Of a stretch of 64,000 nt of DNA, positions 18,967-27,881 are shown in pieces. The position numbers were made by a program, and so were the translations under genes. Source of the DNA: Erythrobacter sp. EC-HK427 (GTDB lineage Bacteria > Pseudomonadota > Alphaproteobacteria > Sphingomonadales > Sphingomonadaceae); NCBI RefSeq assembly GCF_902498745.1, contig NZ_LR701479.1, positions 1,244,292-1,308,291 on the forward strand, in the 5' to 3' direction. The notes under the pieces were generated by a model. The model made no database searches. It saw only the letters and a program-made list of their open reading frames with translations, and was not told the DNA's origin. Each line of letters begins with the position of its first letter. The first letter of the stretch is position 1.

Positions 18967-20154
18967 ATGAAACAGTCTACCCATCGCATCCTCGCGCTGG
19001 ATGCGCTGCGCGGGCTTGCGGTGATCGGCATTGTGCCGATGAATGTCATCGCCTTTTCGATGCCGCCCGCCGCCTATATCAACCCGCGTGCCTATGGCGG
19101 GGACGGGCCGCTCGAAACGCTGCTGTGGGCGATCAGCTTTGTGTTCGTCGAAGACAAGTTCCGCGCGCTTTTCGCGATGATGTTCGGCGCAGGTGTGGCG
19201 ATCCTGCTGGACAAGGCGAGCGCGCATCCCTTGCGTGGGCATTTCGCCCGCATGGCGGCGCTGCTGCTGATTGCGATCACCCACGCGCTGTTGCTGGCGA
19301 ACAATGACGTGTTGCGCAGCTATGCCGTCGCGGGGCTGGTGCTGCCGTTGGTCATCCGCTGGCGCGTGCGCACAATGTTGTGGAGCGCGGCGGCGCTGAT
19401 GGCGGCGCAGCTCGCCTTCTCCGGCTATTACGCGGCGCAATGGCTGATGGCGCTGGGCGACGCCGCAGCGCAAAGCGCGGCCGAGGCGAATTATGGCTAT
19501 AACCCGCAGGCGATTGCCGAGGCGATGGCCCGTAGCGAGATGGGCCTTGCCGAGCGGGTCGTCCACCGCATCGGCCAATGGCAGCAGCAGCTGACTTTCG
19601 TCGTCGCTTCGCTCCCCTCCACGCTGGCGGCGATGCTGGCCGGCGTGGCGTTGTGGCGCAGCGGATTGCTGGCGGGCGAATGGGAGCGGGCGCGGCTGTT
19701 GCGGCTGGCGGCGCAGTGTGCGGCGATTGCGCTGCCCGTGCTGGTGGTGCTAGCGGCTTGGTCTATCAGCAGCGGTTTCGATCCGATTGTCACCACCGCC
19801 AATGCGCTCGTCTGGAGCGCGCCCTTCGATCTGCTGCTCGGCATCGGCTGGGCGGCGCTGGCGATGGCGCTATTTGCAAGCGGCGGCGCGATCACGCAGC
19901 GGCTCGGAGCGGCGGGGCGGATGGCGCTTACCAATTATCTGGGCACCAGCGTGGTGTTCGGCAGTCTGTTCGCGAGCTGGGGACTGGGGCTCTATGCCGA
20001 GGTGACGCGCGCGCAGGCCTTGCTGCTCGGCCTTGTTCCCGTGGCGCTGATGCTGCTCGTCTCACCGCTGTGGCTCGCCCGCTTCCGCCAAGGCCTGGCG
20101 GAATGGCTGTGGCGCAGTCTCGCCAGCCTCAAAGCGAAGCCCTTCAGGCGGTAG
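18967..20154 (+). CDS. DUF418 domain-containing membrane protein
   Basis: 395 residues. It begins MKQSTHRILALDALRGLAV, the typical start of DUF418 proteins, followed by about ten hydrophobic segments; the C-terminal part (LTNYLGTSVVFGSLF, LWLARFRQGLAEWLWRSL) is the DUF418 region itself. The family is thought to be transport- or acyltransferase-related, without proof. A longer frame from 18883 runs through the repeat and is not preferred; a GTG immediately upstream (18964) is an alternative start. The 3' end overlaps the convergent MFS gene by 11 bases. Confidence 0.9.
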   Translation: MKQSTHRILALDALRGLAVIGIVPMNVIAFSMPPAAYINPRAYGGDGPLETLLWAISFVFVEDKFRALFAMMFGAGVAILLDKASAHPLRGHFARMAALLLIAITHALLLANNDVLRSYAVAGLVLPLVIRWRVRTMLWSAAALMAAQLAFSGYYAAQWLMALGDAAAQSAAEANYGYNPQAIAEAMARSEMGLAERVVHRIGQWQQQLTFVVASLPSTLAAMLAGVALWRSGLLAGEWERARLLRLAAQCAAIALPVLVVLAAWSISSGFDPIVTTANALVWSAPFDLLLGIGWAALAMALFASGGAITQRLGAAGRMALTNYLGTSVVFGSLFASWGLGLYAEVTRAQALLLGLVPVALMLLVSPLWLARFRQGLAEWLWRSLASLKAKPFRR

Positions 20155-21406
20155 CGCGAACTTTCGCGGTGTCCGCGCGCAGGTGCCGCGCGGCGAGGAA
20201 GTAGAACAGGGCCGCCAGCACATAGAACGCGCCGCCCGCCGCCATCGCCAGCGCAAGGCTCTGCGCCTCGCCATAATCGGCCAGCAACGCATCGCTTAGT
20301 AGCGCGACCAGCGTCGGCCCGACCCCGCCTGCCAGCGTGTAAATCCCGTTCAGCGTTGCCGAGGCGGTCGCGCGCATGCGCGGGTGCATCAGATTCTGCA
20401 CGGTCGCAAAGGTGATGCCGAGATAGCTGAGCGTGAAGAAGATCGAGAGGCCGACGCAGATGAGCAGCATGGTCAGATCATCCTGCAACACGCCGAACGC
20501 GCCCAGCGGCCCGCCAATCGCAAGGCCAATGCCGGGGATCAGCGCATAGGCCGCCGGGTTGCGCTCCCCCAGCCGGTCGCCCAGCCACCCTGCGCCAACG
20601 ATGGAGAGCGCGGCAGGCAGGCTCGCTAAAACGCCGGTGTAAAGCCCCGCTTCGGCCAGCCCCATGCCGAATTTGCGCACCAGCAGCGAGGCGAAAAAGA
20701 AGTTGAGCGCATAGGAGAGCGCGGCGGCGATAAAGCTGCCGAACACCAGATAGCGCGCGCTTGGGAGAGACCACATACGTTCGAAAAAGGCGCTGATCGG
20801 CGGGACGTCGTCGCTCTTTTCCGCATCGAATTGCCCGCGCGGCGGTTCGGCCACGAAAATATAAGCGGCAATGCCCAGCACGAAACCGGGGATCGCGGCG
20901 ACAAGGAAGGTCGCCTCCCAGCTATAGGTCTGCGCCACATAGCCGCCGCCGACAAAGCCGATGAAAGCGCCCAGAGGCGGCGAGAGCAGCAGGATCGAGA
21001 TCGCGAGGCCGCGTCTGTTGGCGGGGAAATAGTCGGAAATAACCGACTGGTTGGGCGGCAGGCCAATCGCCTCGCCCAGCCCCACGCCCATGCGCGCGGT
21101 GAGCAGTTGCCCCCAGCTTCCCGCCAGCCCGCAGGCCGCGGTGAAGACCGACCAGATCGTCACCCCGCCCGCAATCAGCGTCAACCGTCGCACCCGCTCG
21201 GCAAAGCGCGCTGTGACGAACCCGCCCAGCACGTTGAGCGCGGCAAAGGCCCAGGTCAGCATCGAGACCTGCGTGTCGGTCAGCCCGAATTCGAGCTTGA
21301 TCGGCTCGACCAGCACATTGACGACAATGCGGTCGACAAAGCCCACCGTCGCAATGGCTGCGAGTATGCCGAGCGCGAGCCACGGCGAATTGCGGCGGGT
21401 GTTCAT
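20144..21406 (-). CDS. MFS transporter (spinster-like)
   Basis: 420 residues with about 12 hydrophobic segments. The N-terminus FVDRIVVNVLVEPIKLEF, the loop GEAIGLPPNQSVISDYFP and RRGLAISILL match the spinster-type major facilitator proteins common in sphingomonads, where many are annotated as hexuronate or aromatic-acid carriers. The substrate cannot be told here. It appears monocistronic; the 3' end overlaps the DUF418 gene. Confidence 0.9.
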   Translation of the reverse strand: MNTRRNSPWLALGILAAIATVGFVDRIVVNVLVEPIKLEFGLTDTQVSMLTWAFAALNVLGGFVTARFAERVRRLTLIAGGVTIWSVFTAACGLAGSWGQLLTARMGVGLGEAIGLPPNQSVISDYFPANRRGLAISILLLSPPLGAFIGFVGGGYVAQTYSWEATFLVAAIPGFVLGIAAYIFVAEPPRGQFDAEKSDDVPPISAFFERMWSLPSARYLVFGSFIAAALSYALNFFFASLLVRKFGMGLAEAGLYTGVLASLPAALSIVGAGWLGDRLGERNPAAYALIPGIGLAIGGPLGAFGVLQDDLTMLLICVGLSIFFTLSYLGITFATVQNLMHPRMRATASATLNGIYTLAGGVGPTLVALLSDALLADYGEAQSLALAMAAGGAFYVLAALFYFLAARHLRADTAKVRATA

Positions 21407-21530
21407 GGCACGGGGTTTAGCAGCAATCGGGCGGAGGGGTAGGGGATTGGCGTGTCGCCATTTCCTGCCGCCGTAAACCCACCCCGCTGCGACTAGTTCA
21501 CTGCGTTCACAAGTCTCGCTGCCCCTCCCT

Positions 21531-21553
21531 TGAGGGAGGGGTTGGGGTGGGTG
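21531..21553. repeat. half copy of the CCCCTCCCTTGAGGGAGGGG repeat
   Basis: One hairpin end plus the TTGGGGTGGGTG inner part of the family found in prmC and after metK. The matching second end is absent or degenerate (ACCCACCCCGC near 21477). It lies in the non-coding gap between the MFS gene and the small membrane protein. Confidence 0.65.
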
Positions 21554-21620
21554 TGCGACGCTGGTTATGCCAACGACGGCTCCCGCAAGAACCGCCGTTA
21601 GTTAGTCCTGTGGAAGACGC

Positions 21621-21998
21621 TCAAACCTCCGCCACCACGTCCTTGTTCTCGCGCACCCACAGGCCGACCTTGCGGCCGTAGAGCGCGATGGCGCGCATGT
21701 TGAAGAAGTGCCAGCAGCCCAGCACCAGTACGGCGAGACCGACTTTGGTGGCGACGAAGCGGATGGCCTCGGCATAGGTGGTCGGCTCTGCGCCGAGGCT
21801 GATCGTCAGCAGGATGAAGCCGATATTGACGAGATAGAACCCGACCACAAGCAGATGGTTGGTGCTGCGCGCGAGCACTTCATCATGCCCGAAGCAATCG
21901 ATCAAGAACACCTCGCCATTCACGCTAAGCGTCCGCGCGACCCAGCCGGTCATGCCGATGGCGATGATAAGATAGGCGAAATAGCTGACTTCGATCAT
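21621..21998 (-). CDS. hypothetical small membrane protein
   Basis: 125 residues from the ATG at 21998, preceded by AGGAGA 6 bases upstream; the longer frame to 22151 would overlap the gene before it. Three hydrophobic segments (about 5-22, 48-66, 80-100) are followed by a basic-acidic tail ending ENKDVVAEV. I do not recognise the family. It lies 25 bases after the 160-aa membrane protein and likely forms an operon with that gene and the GbsR-type regulator. Confidence 0.75.
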   Translation of the reverse strand: MIEVSYFAYLIIAIGMTGWVARTLSVNGEVFLIDCFGHDEVLARSTNHLLVVGFYLVNIGFILLTISLGAEPTTYAEAIRFVATKVGLAVLVLGCWHFFNMRAIALYGRKVGLWVRENKDVVAEV

Positions 21999-22023
21999 GC
22001 GTATTCTCCTTTGTTTGGAGGGG

Positions 22024-22506
22024 TCAGTAGATAAGATCGTGGATGGGATTGGGCTCCGGCTCCGCCTCGGTTTCCTCGCGCTCTGCCCGAAGGCGGTCGC
22101 GGTGATTGGCCCACGAAAGGGCGGTGGTGAGACCGGCAAGCATTCCGCCAAATGCCAAGGCGTAGGCGCTACCTTCGAACCACAAGTCCGTTCCGTGAAG
22201 CAGCGTGAGAACGATCATTGGAATGATCGCCCCTGCTCCGGCTCCGGCAGCGGCGTAGATGCGCTCGCTCTCCGCCCCGCGCTGTTCGAGGAACGCCGTC
22301 AGCGGGAGGCCGATCACGGTCATGGAACCGAAGGTAACCCCACCGGCAATGAGCACCGGAAAGATCGCCAGCAATAGTCCGCCGATTTCTCCTGATACTG
22401 CGAAGACGAAGCCGATAGGGAGTGTCAGCAAGAGCCAGGGGCCGCCGCCCACCAATGTGCCAAGGCCAACTGCCCGGATAAATGCCAATCTGCTTCGCTC
22501 TTGCAT
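22024..22506 (-). CDS. hypothetical membrane protein
   Basis: 160 residues from the ATG at 22506, with AAAGGA upstream; the frame continues to 22644 inside the regulator gene. Four hydrophobic segments (about 15-35, 40-60, 85-105, 115-132) and a charged, Glu/Arg-rich C-terminal tail are visible. No family is recognised. It lies about 80 bases downstream of the GbsR-type regulator and upstream of another small membrane protein on the same strand. Confidence 0.75.
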   Translation of the reverse strand: MQERSRLAFIRAVGLGTLVGGGPWLLLTLPIGFVFAVSGEIGGLLLAIFPVLIAGGVTFGSMTVIGLPLTAFLEQRGAESERIYAAAGAGAGAIIPMIVLTLLHGTDLWFEGSAYALAFGGMLAGLTTALSWANHRDRLRAEREETEAEPEPNPIHDLIY

Positions 22507-22585
22507 GATATGTTTGTCCTTTCGGTAAAAACGGAAATATGAGAGCGCAGTTTGACGTGATGGAAAGCTGCCTTGGCTAACGGAG

Positions 22586-23152
22586 TTAGTGCTTCGTCCC
22601 GCCGCTCTGGCTGCGGACGGGGATGAAGCGGGCGACTTTGCCACCCATTTTCATCAGCGCGACCAGCGTCGGGCGGGGCAGGCGGCGGACGTCGTCGTAC
22701 CAGCCGCCCAGCGTGCCGAGGAACTGGTGCATCCGCCCGATCCGCTCGCGCACGTGTTCGGGCACATCATCGCGCGCGGCGAGCTGGTCGGTGAGGTCGG
22801 ACAGGGTCTGGATTGTCGGATCGATCTCGCGCTTCTTGCGCTCGATCACGATCTTCATGAGCATATCCCACAAATCCAGCTCGGCCTCGAAATGGTCGCG
22901 CCGGTCGCCGATCAGATGGGTGCGGCTGACAATACCGTAGCTTTGCAGCTCCTTGAGTGCGGTCGAGACATTGCTACGCGCGAGGCCCAAGGTCTCGCAA
23001 ATATCCTCCGCGTGCATCGGCTCCTTGCTGAGATAGAGCAGCGCGTGCACCTGGCTGACCGAGCGGTTCACGCCCCACTGGCTGCCCATTTCCCCCCAAT
23101 GGAGGATAAAGGCGCGCGCCTCCGGAATGTCTATGATTGCTGCCTTTGCCAC
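22586..23152 (-). CDS. GbsR/MarR-type transcriptional regulator
   Basis: 188 residues, GTG start. A winged helix spans about 25-90 (HALLYLSKEPMHAEDICETLGLARSNVSTALKEL), followed by a helical region with RKKREIDPTIQTL. This matches the GbsR family of MarR-like repressors, which in other bacteria control choline/glycine-betaine or membrane-stress genes. It is followed by two membrane-protein genes and is divergent from an ABC exporter. A perfect 7-bp inverted repeat overlaps its predicted -10, so autoregulation is likely. Confidence 0.85.
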   Translation of the reverse strand: MAKAAIIDIPEARAFILHWGEMGSQWGVNRSVSQVHALLYLSKEPMHAEDICETLGLARSNVSTALKELQSYGIVSRTHLIGDRRDHFEAELDLWDMLMKIVIERKKREIDPTIQTLSDLTDQLAARDDVPEHVRERIGRMHQFLGTLGGWYDDVRRLPRPTLVALMKMGGKVARFIPVRSQSGGTKH

Positions 23153-23173
23153 GACTCGCCGCCGCCTTTCTTA

Positions 23174-23216
23174 ATTTCTGTAAGTTCAGAAATATAGGAA
23201 TGATGCGCTTTGTCAA
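23174..23216 (-). promoter_or_regulatory. promoter with operator-like palindrome for the GbsR-type gene
   Basis: ATTTCTG-TAAGTT-CAGAAAT at 23174-23193 is a perfect inverted repeat. On the minus strand a TTGACA (-35, 23211-23216) and TATTTC (-10, 23189-23194) are spaced 16 bases, and the palindrome covers the -10. Binding by the adjacent regulator is inferred from position. Confidence 0.55.
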
Positions 23217-23302
23217 CGATCATCGGCGCTTCGTCCTTGCGGCCTTGACCGGCTGCCCCATCTGCTATCAAGTCGTTGTGATCTTTGGGGAGCACCACAC
23301 CT

Positions 23303-24229
23303 ATGCCAGCAGCCGCCATGGCGTTCCACGGCGTTACCAAGCGTTTTGGTGACTTCACCGCCGTCGACAATCTGAGTTTCAGCATTCCGGAAGGCAGCAT
23401 TTTCGGCTTTCTCGGCGGCAATGGCGCGGGCAAGACCACCAGCCTGCGCATGGCGCTCGATATCCTCTCGCCCACCAGCGGCAGCATCGAAGTGCTGGGC
23501 GTCGCCCCCAGCCGCGAGAACGCGGCGGAGATCGGCTTCCTTCCCGAAGAGCGCGGCCTATACAAAAAGATGAGCGTGCTCGACACCATCGTTTATTTCG
23601 CGCGGCTCAAACAGATGGAACCCGCTGCGGCCAAGGCGGCGGCGATGGCGCTGCTTGAGCGGCTCGACATGGCCGACCGCGCCAAATCGCCGATTGAAAA
23701 GCTCTCCAAGGGTCTCGCGCAAAAGGTGCAGGTGGCAACCGCGCTGGTCAATTCGCCCAAGCTGCTGATGCTCGACGAGCCGTTTTCGGGCCTCGATCCG
23801 GTTAACCAGGCGATGCTCGAAGAGCTGATCGCCGATGCCGCCAAGGGTGGGGCGACGGTGATTTTCTCCACCCATGTGATGCAGCACGCCGAGCGTTTGT
23901 GCGACAGCCTGCTGATGCTCGCCAAGGGCACCAAACGGTTCGACGGCACGCAGGAGGAAGCGCGCGCCGCGCTCCCCAGCCGCCTGACGCTGACCGCCAA
24001 GGCCGATCCTGCCGCGCTCACCGGCGTCACCAAGGCGCGGGCGCAGGGCGATCCGGCGGATGGTTGGCAAAGCTACGCGGTCGAACTGCAAGCCGGAATG
24101 CCGCCCGAAGCCTTGCTTGAACATTGCACCACCACCGGCTTCGCTTTGCGCAGTTTCGATGTGCAAACGCCCAGTCTGCACGAGGTGTTCATCCACTTCG
24201 TCGGTGCCGAACCGGAGATGGCCCAATGA
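23303..24229 (+). CDS. ABC exporter ATP-binding protein (NatA-like)
   Basis: 308 residues from the ATG at 23303, with GGGGAG about 11 bases upstream. Walker A is GGNGAGKTT (the common second Pro is Gly), signature LSKGLAQKVQ, Walker B LLMLDEPFSGLDP, H-loop STHVMQHAE. The C-terminal 80 residues resemble the regulatory extension of NatA/CcmA-type ATPases. It overlaps the permease gene as ATGA and must act with it. Substrate unknown; relatives export sodium, drugs or lipids. Confidence 0.93.
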   Translation: MPAAAMAFHGVTKRFGDFTAVDNLSFSIPEGSIFGFLGGNGAGKTTSLRMALDILSPTSGSIEVLGVAPSRENAAEIGFLPEERGLYKKMSVLDTIVYFARLKQMEPAAAKAAAMALLERLDMADRAKSPIEKLSKGLAQKVQVATALVNSPKLLMLDEPFSGLDPVNQAMLEELIADAAKGGATVIFSTHVMQHAERLCDSLLMLAKGTKRFDGTQEEARAALPSRLTLTAKADPAALTGVTKARAQGDPADGWQSYAVELQAGMPPEALLEHCTTTGFALRSFDVQTPSLHEVFIHFVGAEPEMAQ

Positions 24230-25728
24230 GAAACATCCTGCTCGTCGCCACTCGCGAAATCCGTCAGGTGATCGCCACCAAGGGCTTCTGGATCATGCTC
24301 GCCGCGGTGCCGATTGCGCTCGCCATTTCGGGCTTTGCCAGCAAGCAACTCGCGCCCGAGGACACCACCGCCTACACCGTGATCGACGAAAGCGGGCGCT
24401 TTGACGACGTGATCGAGGCGCGCGTTGATTTTAGCTACCAGCAGCAAATGCTCCGCGATCTCGCGGAATATGTCGAAAAGTGGGACTTGGAAACGGCGGC
24501 GGGCGATGCGCCGTGGGCCAACCGGCAGGCGTGGCTCAATCCGGCGGAAGTACAACGTTTCATCGACATGGGCGGCGCGGAAGCCGCGGTTGAGGCGCTG
24601 GAGCCCGACCTCGCTGACAATGTCCCTCCCCATGATGTCGAAGACCCTTTCTACGTTCGCGTGCCCTTGCCCGATGGCGTGGAGATTCCGGCGAGCGGGA
24701 CCGAACTATCGGCCAGCCTGCTCGCCGCCTTCGAGGACGACATTTCCTTCGAGGATCGGCGATTGCCCTACGGCGCAGTGTTGCACATTCCGGCGAACTT
24801 CGGCGAACCGGGTGCCGAGGCGCGCATCTTCAGCAATGGCCGCTCCAACACGTCATTGATCCGCCATTTTCGCGACCTGCTGGACGAAACCGTGCGCTCG
24901 GACGCGTTCACTTCGCAAGGGATCGACCCGTCAATGGCAGCGGGCATCGGCGCGATGCAGGCGCCCGTATCGGTGATCGAGCCGCCGCCCGGCGGCGGGC
25001 GTAACCTCACTTTCACGCGCTCTCTCGTGCCCATCGGACTTGTCTATTTGCTGCTGATAACAGCTGTGACGACCGGCTCGTTGATGCTGCAAGGCGTGGT
25101 GGAGGAACGCTCGAACAAGCTGGTTGAAAGCGTGCTTGCTTGCGTCAAGCCCGATACGCTGATGCAGGGCAAGCTGCTCGGCTTGGGTGCGGTCGGTCTC
25201 GTGATCGTCCTGACATGGGCGGGAACAGCGGCAATTGCCGCACTGTATTTCGAAGGCTTTGCGGCCGAAATCCTCAGGCCATCATTGGAAGAGCTGCAAG
25301 ATCCGCTGCTCATCACCGCAATGATTATCTACTTCCTCGGCGGCTATATCGTGCTTGCCATGCTGTTCCTCGCCATCGGCGCGATCAGCGAGAGTATGCA
25401 GGACGCGCAAAGCTATCTCACGCCGGTGATTTTCCTCATCATGATCCCCGTGCTGGTGGTGATGCAGGCGGCGCTCAAAGGCCCGAACGAGCCGGTAGCA
25501 GTGATCCTGTCATGGATCCCGCTCTACACGCCCTTCGCGATGCTGGCCCGCATGGGCAGCGGCGTGGCGACATGGGAGATTATCGGGACGATAGCACTGC
25601 TGGCGGCGTTTATCTGGCTGGAGCTGAAACTGCTCGGCAACCTCTTCCGCGCCAGCCTGCTCAACGATGGCAAGCCGACCTGGAAGCGGATCGTCAGCTG
25701 GGTGAAATCGCCGACAGCGGGGCGTTAG
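24226..25728 (+). CDS. ABC exporter permease (NatB/ABC-2 type)
   Basis: 500 residues, starting MRNILLVATREIRQVIATKG at an ATG overlapping the ATPase stop. One membrane segment near the N-terminus, a large extracytoplasmic domain (about 45-265) and a six-helix membrane bundle at the C-terminus are the ABC-2 layout. The motif EERSNKLVESVLACVKPDTLMQGK is the cytoplasmic coupling region of this family. It partners the ATPase upstream; the pair is divergent from the GbsR-type regulator. Confidence 0.92.
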   Translation: MRNILLVATREIRQVIATKGFWIMLAAVPIALAISGFASKQLAPEDTTAYTVIDESGRFDDVIEARVDFSYQQQMLRDLAEYVEKWDLETAAGDAPWANRQAWLNPAEVQRFIDMGGAEAAVEALEPDLADNVPPHDVEDPFYVRVPLPDGVEIPASGTELSASLLAAFEDDISFEDRRLPYGAVLHIPANFGEPGAEARIFSNGRSNTSLIRHFRDLLDETVRSDAFTSQGIDPSMAAGIGAMQAPVSVIEPPPGGGRNLTFTRSLVPIGLVYLLLITAVTTGSLMLQGVVEERSNKLVESVLACVKPDTLMQGKLLGLGAVGLVIVLTWAGTAAIAALYFEGFAAEILRPSLEELQDPLLITAMIIYFLGGYIVLAMLFLAIGAISESMQDAQSYLTPVIFLIMIPVLVVMQAALKGPNEPVAVILSWIPLYTPFAMLARMGSGVATWEIIGTIALLAAFIWLELKLLGNLFRASLLNDGKPTWKRIVSWVKSPTAGR

Positions 25729-25734
25729 GGGTTT

Positions 25735-26076
25735 TCAGCTGCATTGCTGCACTGCTGCCAATTGCTCGTTTGACAGTGGTGCCTCGGATGTGACGCGAAT
25801 TCGTGTCCCCGCTCCGACCGAGGGCAGAATGATGATTTGGTGACCGTCAGACGAGACGAGGATGCGGCCGTTATCTCTGTTTGCGGGAAGTAACTCTTCA
25901 ATGTTGCCGAATGCGTTTACCGTTCTGTGCCTGATACAATCGCGCGTTTGGTAAACCGAATAGCGCCCTACGGCGGAATAGGTGTGCGTGCTGTTCTTCC
26001 AAAGTCCGCTTTGCCACGCCCCAATGCCGACACCCGCCAACAATAGAGTAAGGAGCAGCGGCCGGAACCGTGTCAT
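25735..26076 (-). CDS. hypothetical exported or membrane-anchored protein
   Basis: 113 residues from the ATG at 26076, which shares one base with the GST stop (TGATG). The N-terminus MTRFRPLLLTLLLAGVGIGAW is a signal or anchor; the remainder is soluble with two cysteines (DCIRHR and QQCS) that could pair. GC is lower than its neighbours. No family recognised. It is the last gene of a four-gene coupled set. Confidence 0.65.
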   Translation of the reverse strand: MTRFRPLLLTLLLAGVGIGAWQSGLWKNSTHTYSAVGRYSVYQTRDCIRHRTVNAFGNIEELLPANRDNGRILVSSDGHQIIILPSVGAGTRIRVTSEAPLSNEQLAAVQQCS

Positions 26077-26759
26077 CAGCCCGCCCTGAAATCCGCCACG
26101 ATCTCGCCGGTCGCGCCCACTTCGGCTTCGTGGCTTTCCTCGCGCCAAGTCTCGGCGAGCGCCGCTTGCTCCCATTGCTGCATGGCGGGGTGGGCGAGGA
26201 TGTGATCGACCCAGACTTGCGCCGCGCCGACATCCAGTCCGTGGGTGCGGATGCGGAAGGCGACGGGGGCGTAGAAGGCGTCCATCGCGGTGAAATCCGG
26301 GCCGGCGAGCCACGGGCCGCCGAAGCTCTCCAGACCTTGCGTGAACAGCTCGGTAATCCGCGCCACATCCTTGCGCAGCGCCGCATCATGCGGGGCCATT
26401 TTGACCCGCACGCCGACATTCATCGGGCACTGGTTGCGCAAGGCGGAGAAGCCGCCATGCATTTCAGCGACCGCGCACATGGCAAAGGCCCGCGCGGCTT
26501 CGTCCTGCGGCCAAATGCCATCATGCCGCTCCGCCAGATAGAGGACGATGCCGAGCGAATCCCACACGGTGCGCTCGCCGTCGATCAGGCACGGCACTTG
26601 CCCGGTGGGGGAGAAAGCGCGGAAGGCCTCGTAATTCACCGACTGCGTAAACGGCTCCAGCCGGTCGGTGAAGCGAATGCCGAGCGCCTGCATCAGTACC
26701 CAGGGCCGCAGCGACCAGCTCGAATAGTTCCGGTTCGCGGTGATCAGCGTGTAGGTCAT
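26076..26759 (-). CDS. glutathione S-transferase family protein
   Basis: 227 residues from the ATG at 26759, with AAGGAG 7 bases upstream. The N-terminal thioredoxin-like domain begins MTYTLITANRNYSSWSLRPW, where a Ser in the SSWS segment probably contacts glutathione; FSPTGQVPCLID holds the cis-proline. The all-helical C-terminal domain follows (about 85-215). Substrate unknown. ATGA overlap with the upstream membrane protein and TGATG with the gene below place it in a tight operon. Confidence 0.9.
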   Translation of the reverse strand: MTYTLITANRNYSSWSLRPWVLMQALGIRFTDRLEPFTQSVNYEAFRAFSPTGQVPCLIDGERTVWDSLGIVLYLAERHDGIWPQDEAARAFAMCAVAEMHGGFSALRNQCPMNVGVRVKMAPHDAALRKDVARITELFTQGLESFGGPWLAGPDFTAMDAFYAPVAFRIRTHGLDVGAAQVWVDHILAHPAMQQWEQAALAETWREESHEAEVGATGEIVADFRAG

Positions 26760-27214
26760 GCAGGGCTCCTTGCCGACATGGCGGGCCATGCCTTCCATGT
26801 GCCCACGCCATAGGCAATGCCGTAGACCATCACGATGAGCGAAGACCAGAGGGTAAAGGCGTCGGTCAATTCGGGTCGCCAGAGATGGAGTGGAATGAGT
26901 CCAAAACCGCGCACCAGATAGATTGCCGAAATCGCCACCAGCCCGGTGCGCAACAGCGGCAGGCGGGCGAAACGGCCCGCGCCGGAAAAGGCGAACAGCG
27001 CCCAGATGGCGAGGATCGCGGCGATGCCCAGCGTCATCAAATGAGGCCAAATTTCGCCGCGCGCCGCTGCCATCGCGATTTCCTCGCCTGCGCCAAAGAA
27101 GCGGTACCATTCCTCACCGCCCACAATGCAGCCGATGTGGAGCGCGGATGCGGAAAGCGACAGCCAGCCACCGGCCACGAGCCATGTCGAGCCGGGACTG
27201 GCTGCAACGCGCAT
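26756..27214 (-). CDS. hypothetical four-helix membrane protein
   Basis: 152 residues with four hydrophobic segments (about 10-28, 60-78, 88-105, 122-140). The first half has a conserved-looking GGEEWYRFFGAGEEIA loop. I do not recognise a named family. The start overlaps the DUF2141 stop by one base and the stop overlaps the GST start as ATGA, so it is translated with both. Confidence 0.75.
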   Translation of the reverse strand: MRVAASPGSTWLVAGGWLSLSASALHIGCIVGGEEWYRFFGAGEEIAMAAARGEIWPHLMTLGIAAILAIWALFAFSGAGRFARLPLLRTGLVAISAIYLVRGFGLIPLHLWRPELTDAFTLWSSLIVMVYGIAYGVGTWKAWPAMSARSPA

Positions 27215-27732
27215 CAGTTGCGATACTGCATATTGATCGTGATGCGCGTCACGCCGCTGGCCGCGTTAAACCCGGTGCGGTCAACCCCCGGCGGTGTCGG
27301 TACACCGAGGAAGCTGCCGACGCGCGGATTGTTCGACATGCCTACGCCGTCGGTCGAATAATCGACTTCGCGGTTGCCGTTCTCGTCATGCTGCACCGCG
27401 ATGGCGTAGCGACCGGTTGAATCGAGCGGCACGCACACCGTCATGCTGCCCTGGCGCGGGCGCGCATCGAGGCGGGTGAGGTAACGCTGGCTGCGCAGCC
27501 AGTCCCGGTCGGTCGCATTATAGGTGCGCACGAACAAATTACCGCGCGAAGACCGCAGGCCGGTGATCGTGACGCGCACGGCGGGGCCTTCGCCAGAAGC
27601 GCATTCGCGCATATCATTGCTGATGACGCGGGCATATTGCGCGGCGGCGGGCACGCTGACGCTCATCGCGCCGATCACTGCTGCTGCCGCCAGAACTGTC
27701 TTGCCACGCGCGAAGCGTTTGAAAGAAATCAT
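27214..27732 (-). CDS. DUF2141 domain-containing exported protein
   Basis: 172 residues. A signal peptide (to about AAAQ, residue 32) precedes a small beta-rich domain: RVTITGLRSSRGNLFVRTYN, YAIAVQHDENGNREVDYS and GVGMSNNPRVGSFLGVPT, the pattern of DUF2141. The family is periplasmic or surface-located with unknown role. It is the first gene of the four-gene set that includes the GST. Confidence 0.88.
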   Translation of the reverse strand: MISFKRFARGKTVLAAAAVIGAMSVSVPAAAQYARVISNDMRECASGEGPAVRVTITGLRSSRGNLFVRTYNATDRDWLRSQRYLTRLDARPRQGSMTVCVPLDSTGRYAIAVQHDENGNREVDYSTDGVGMSNNPRVGSFLGVPTPPGVDRTGFNAASGVTRITINMQYRN

Positions 27733-27881
27733 GTCGGTTCCACCTGTTGCCGGTCAAAAACTCAGCTGCCACACGCAGCGCCCGGATTGGCGCGCCCTAT
27801 CCACACTCTTCACTGACTCTGCGCTGAACCTGTGATGGGCACGCCGCCGCGCTTTACAAGGCTTTACCGGCGGCAGAGGCC

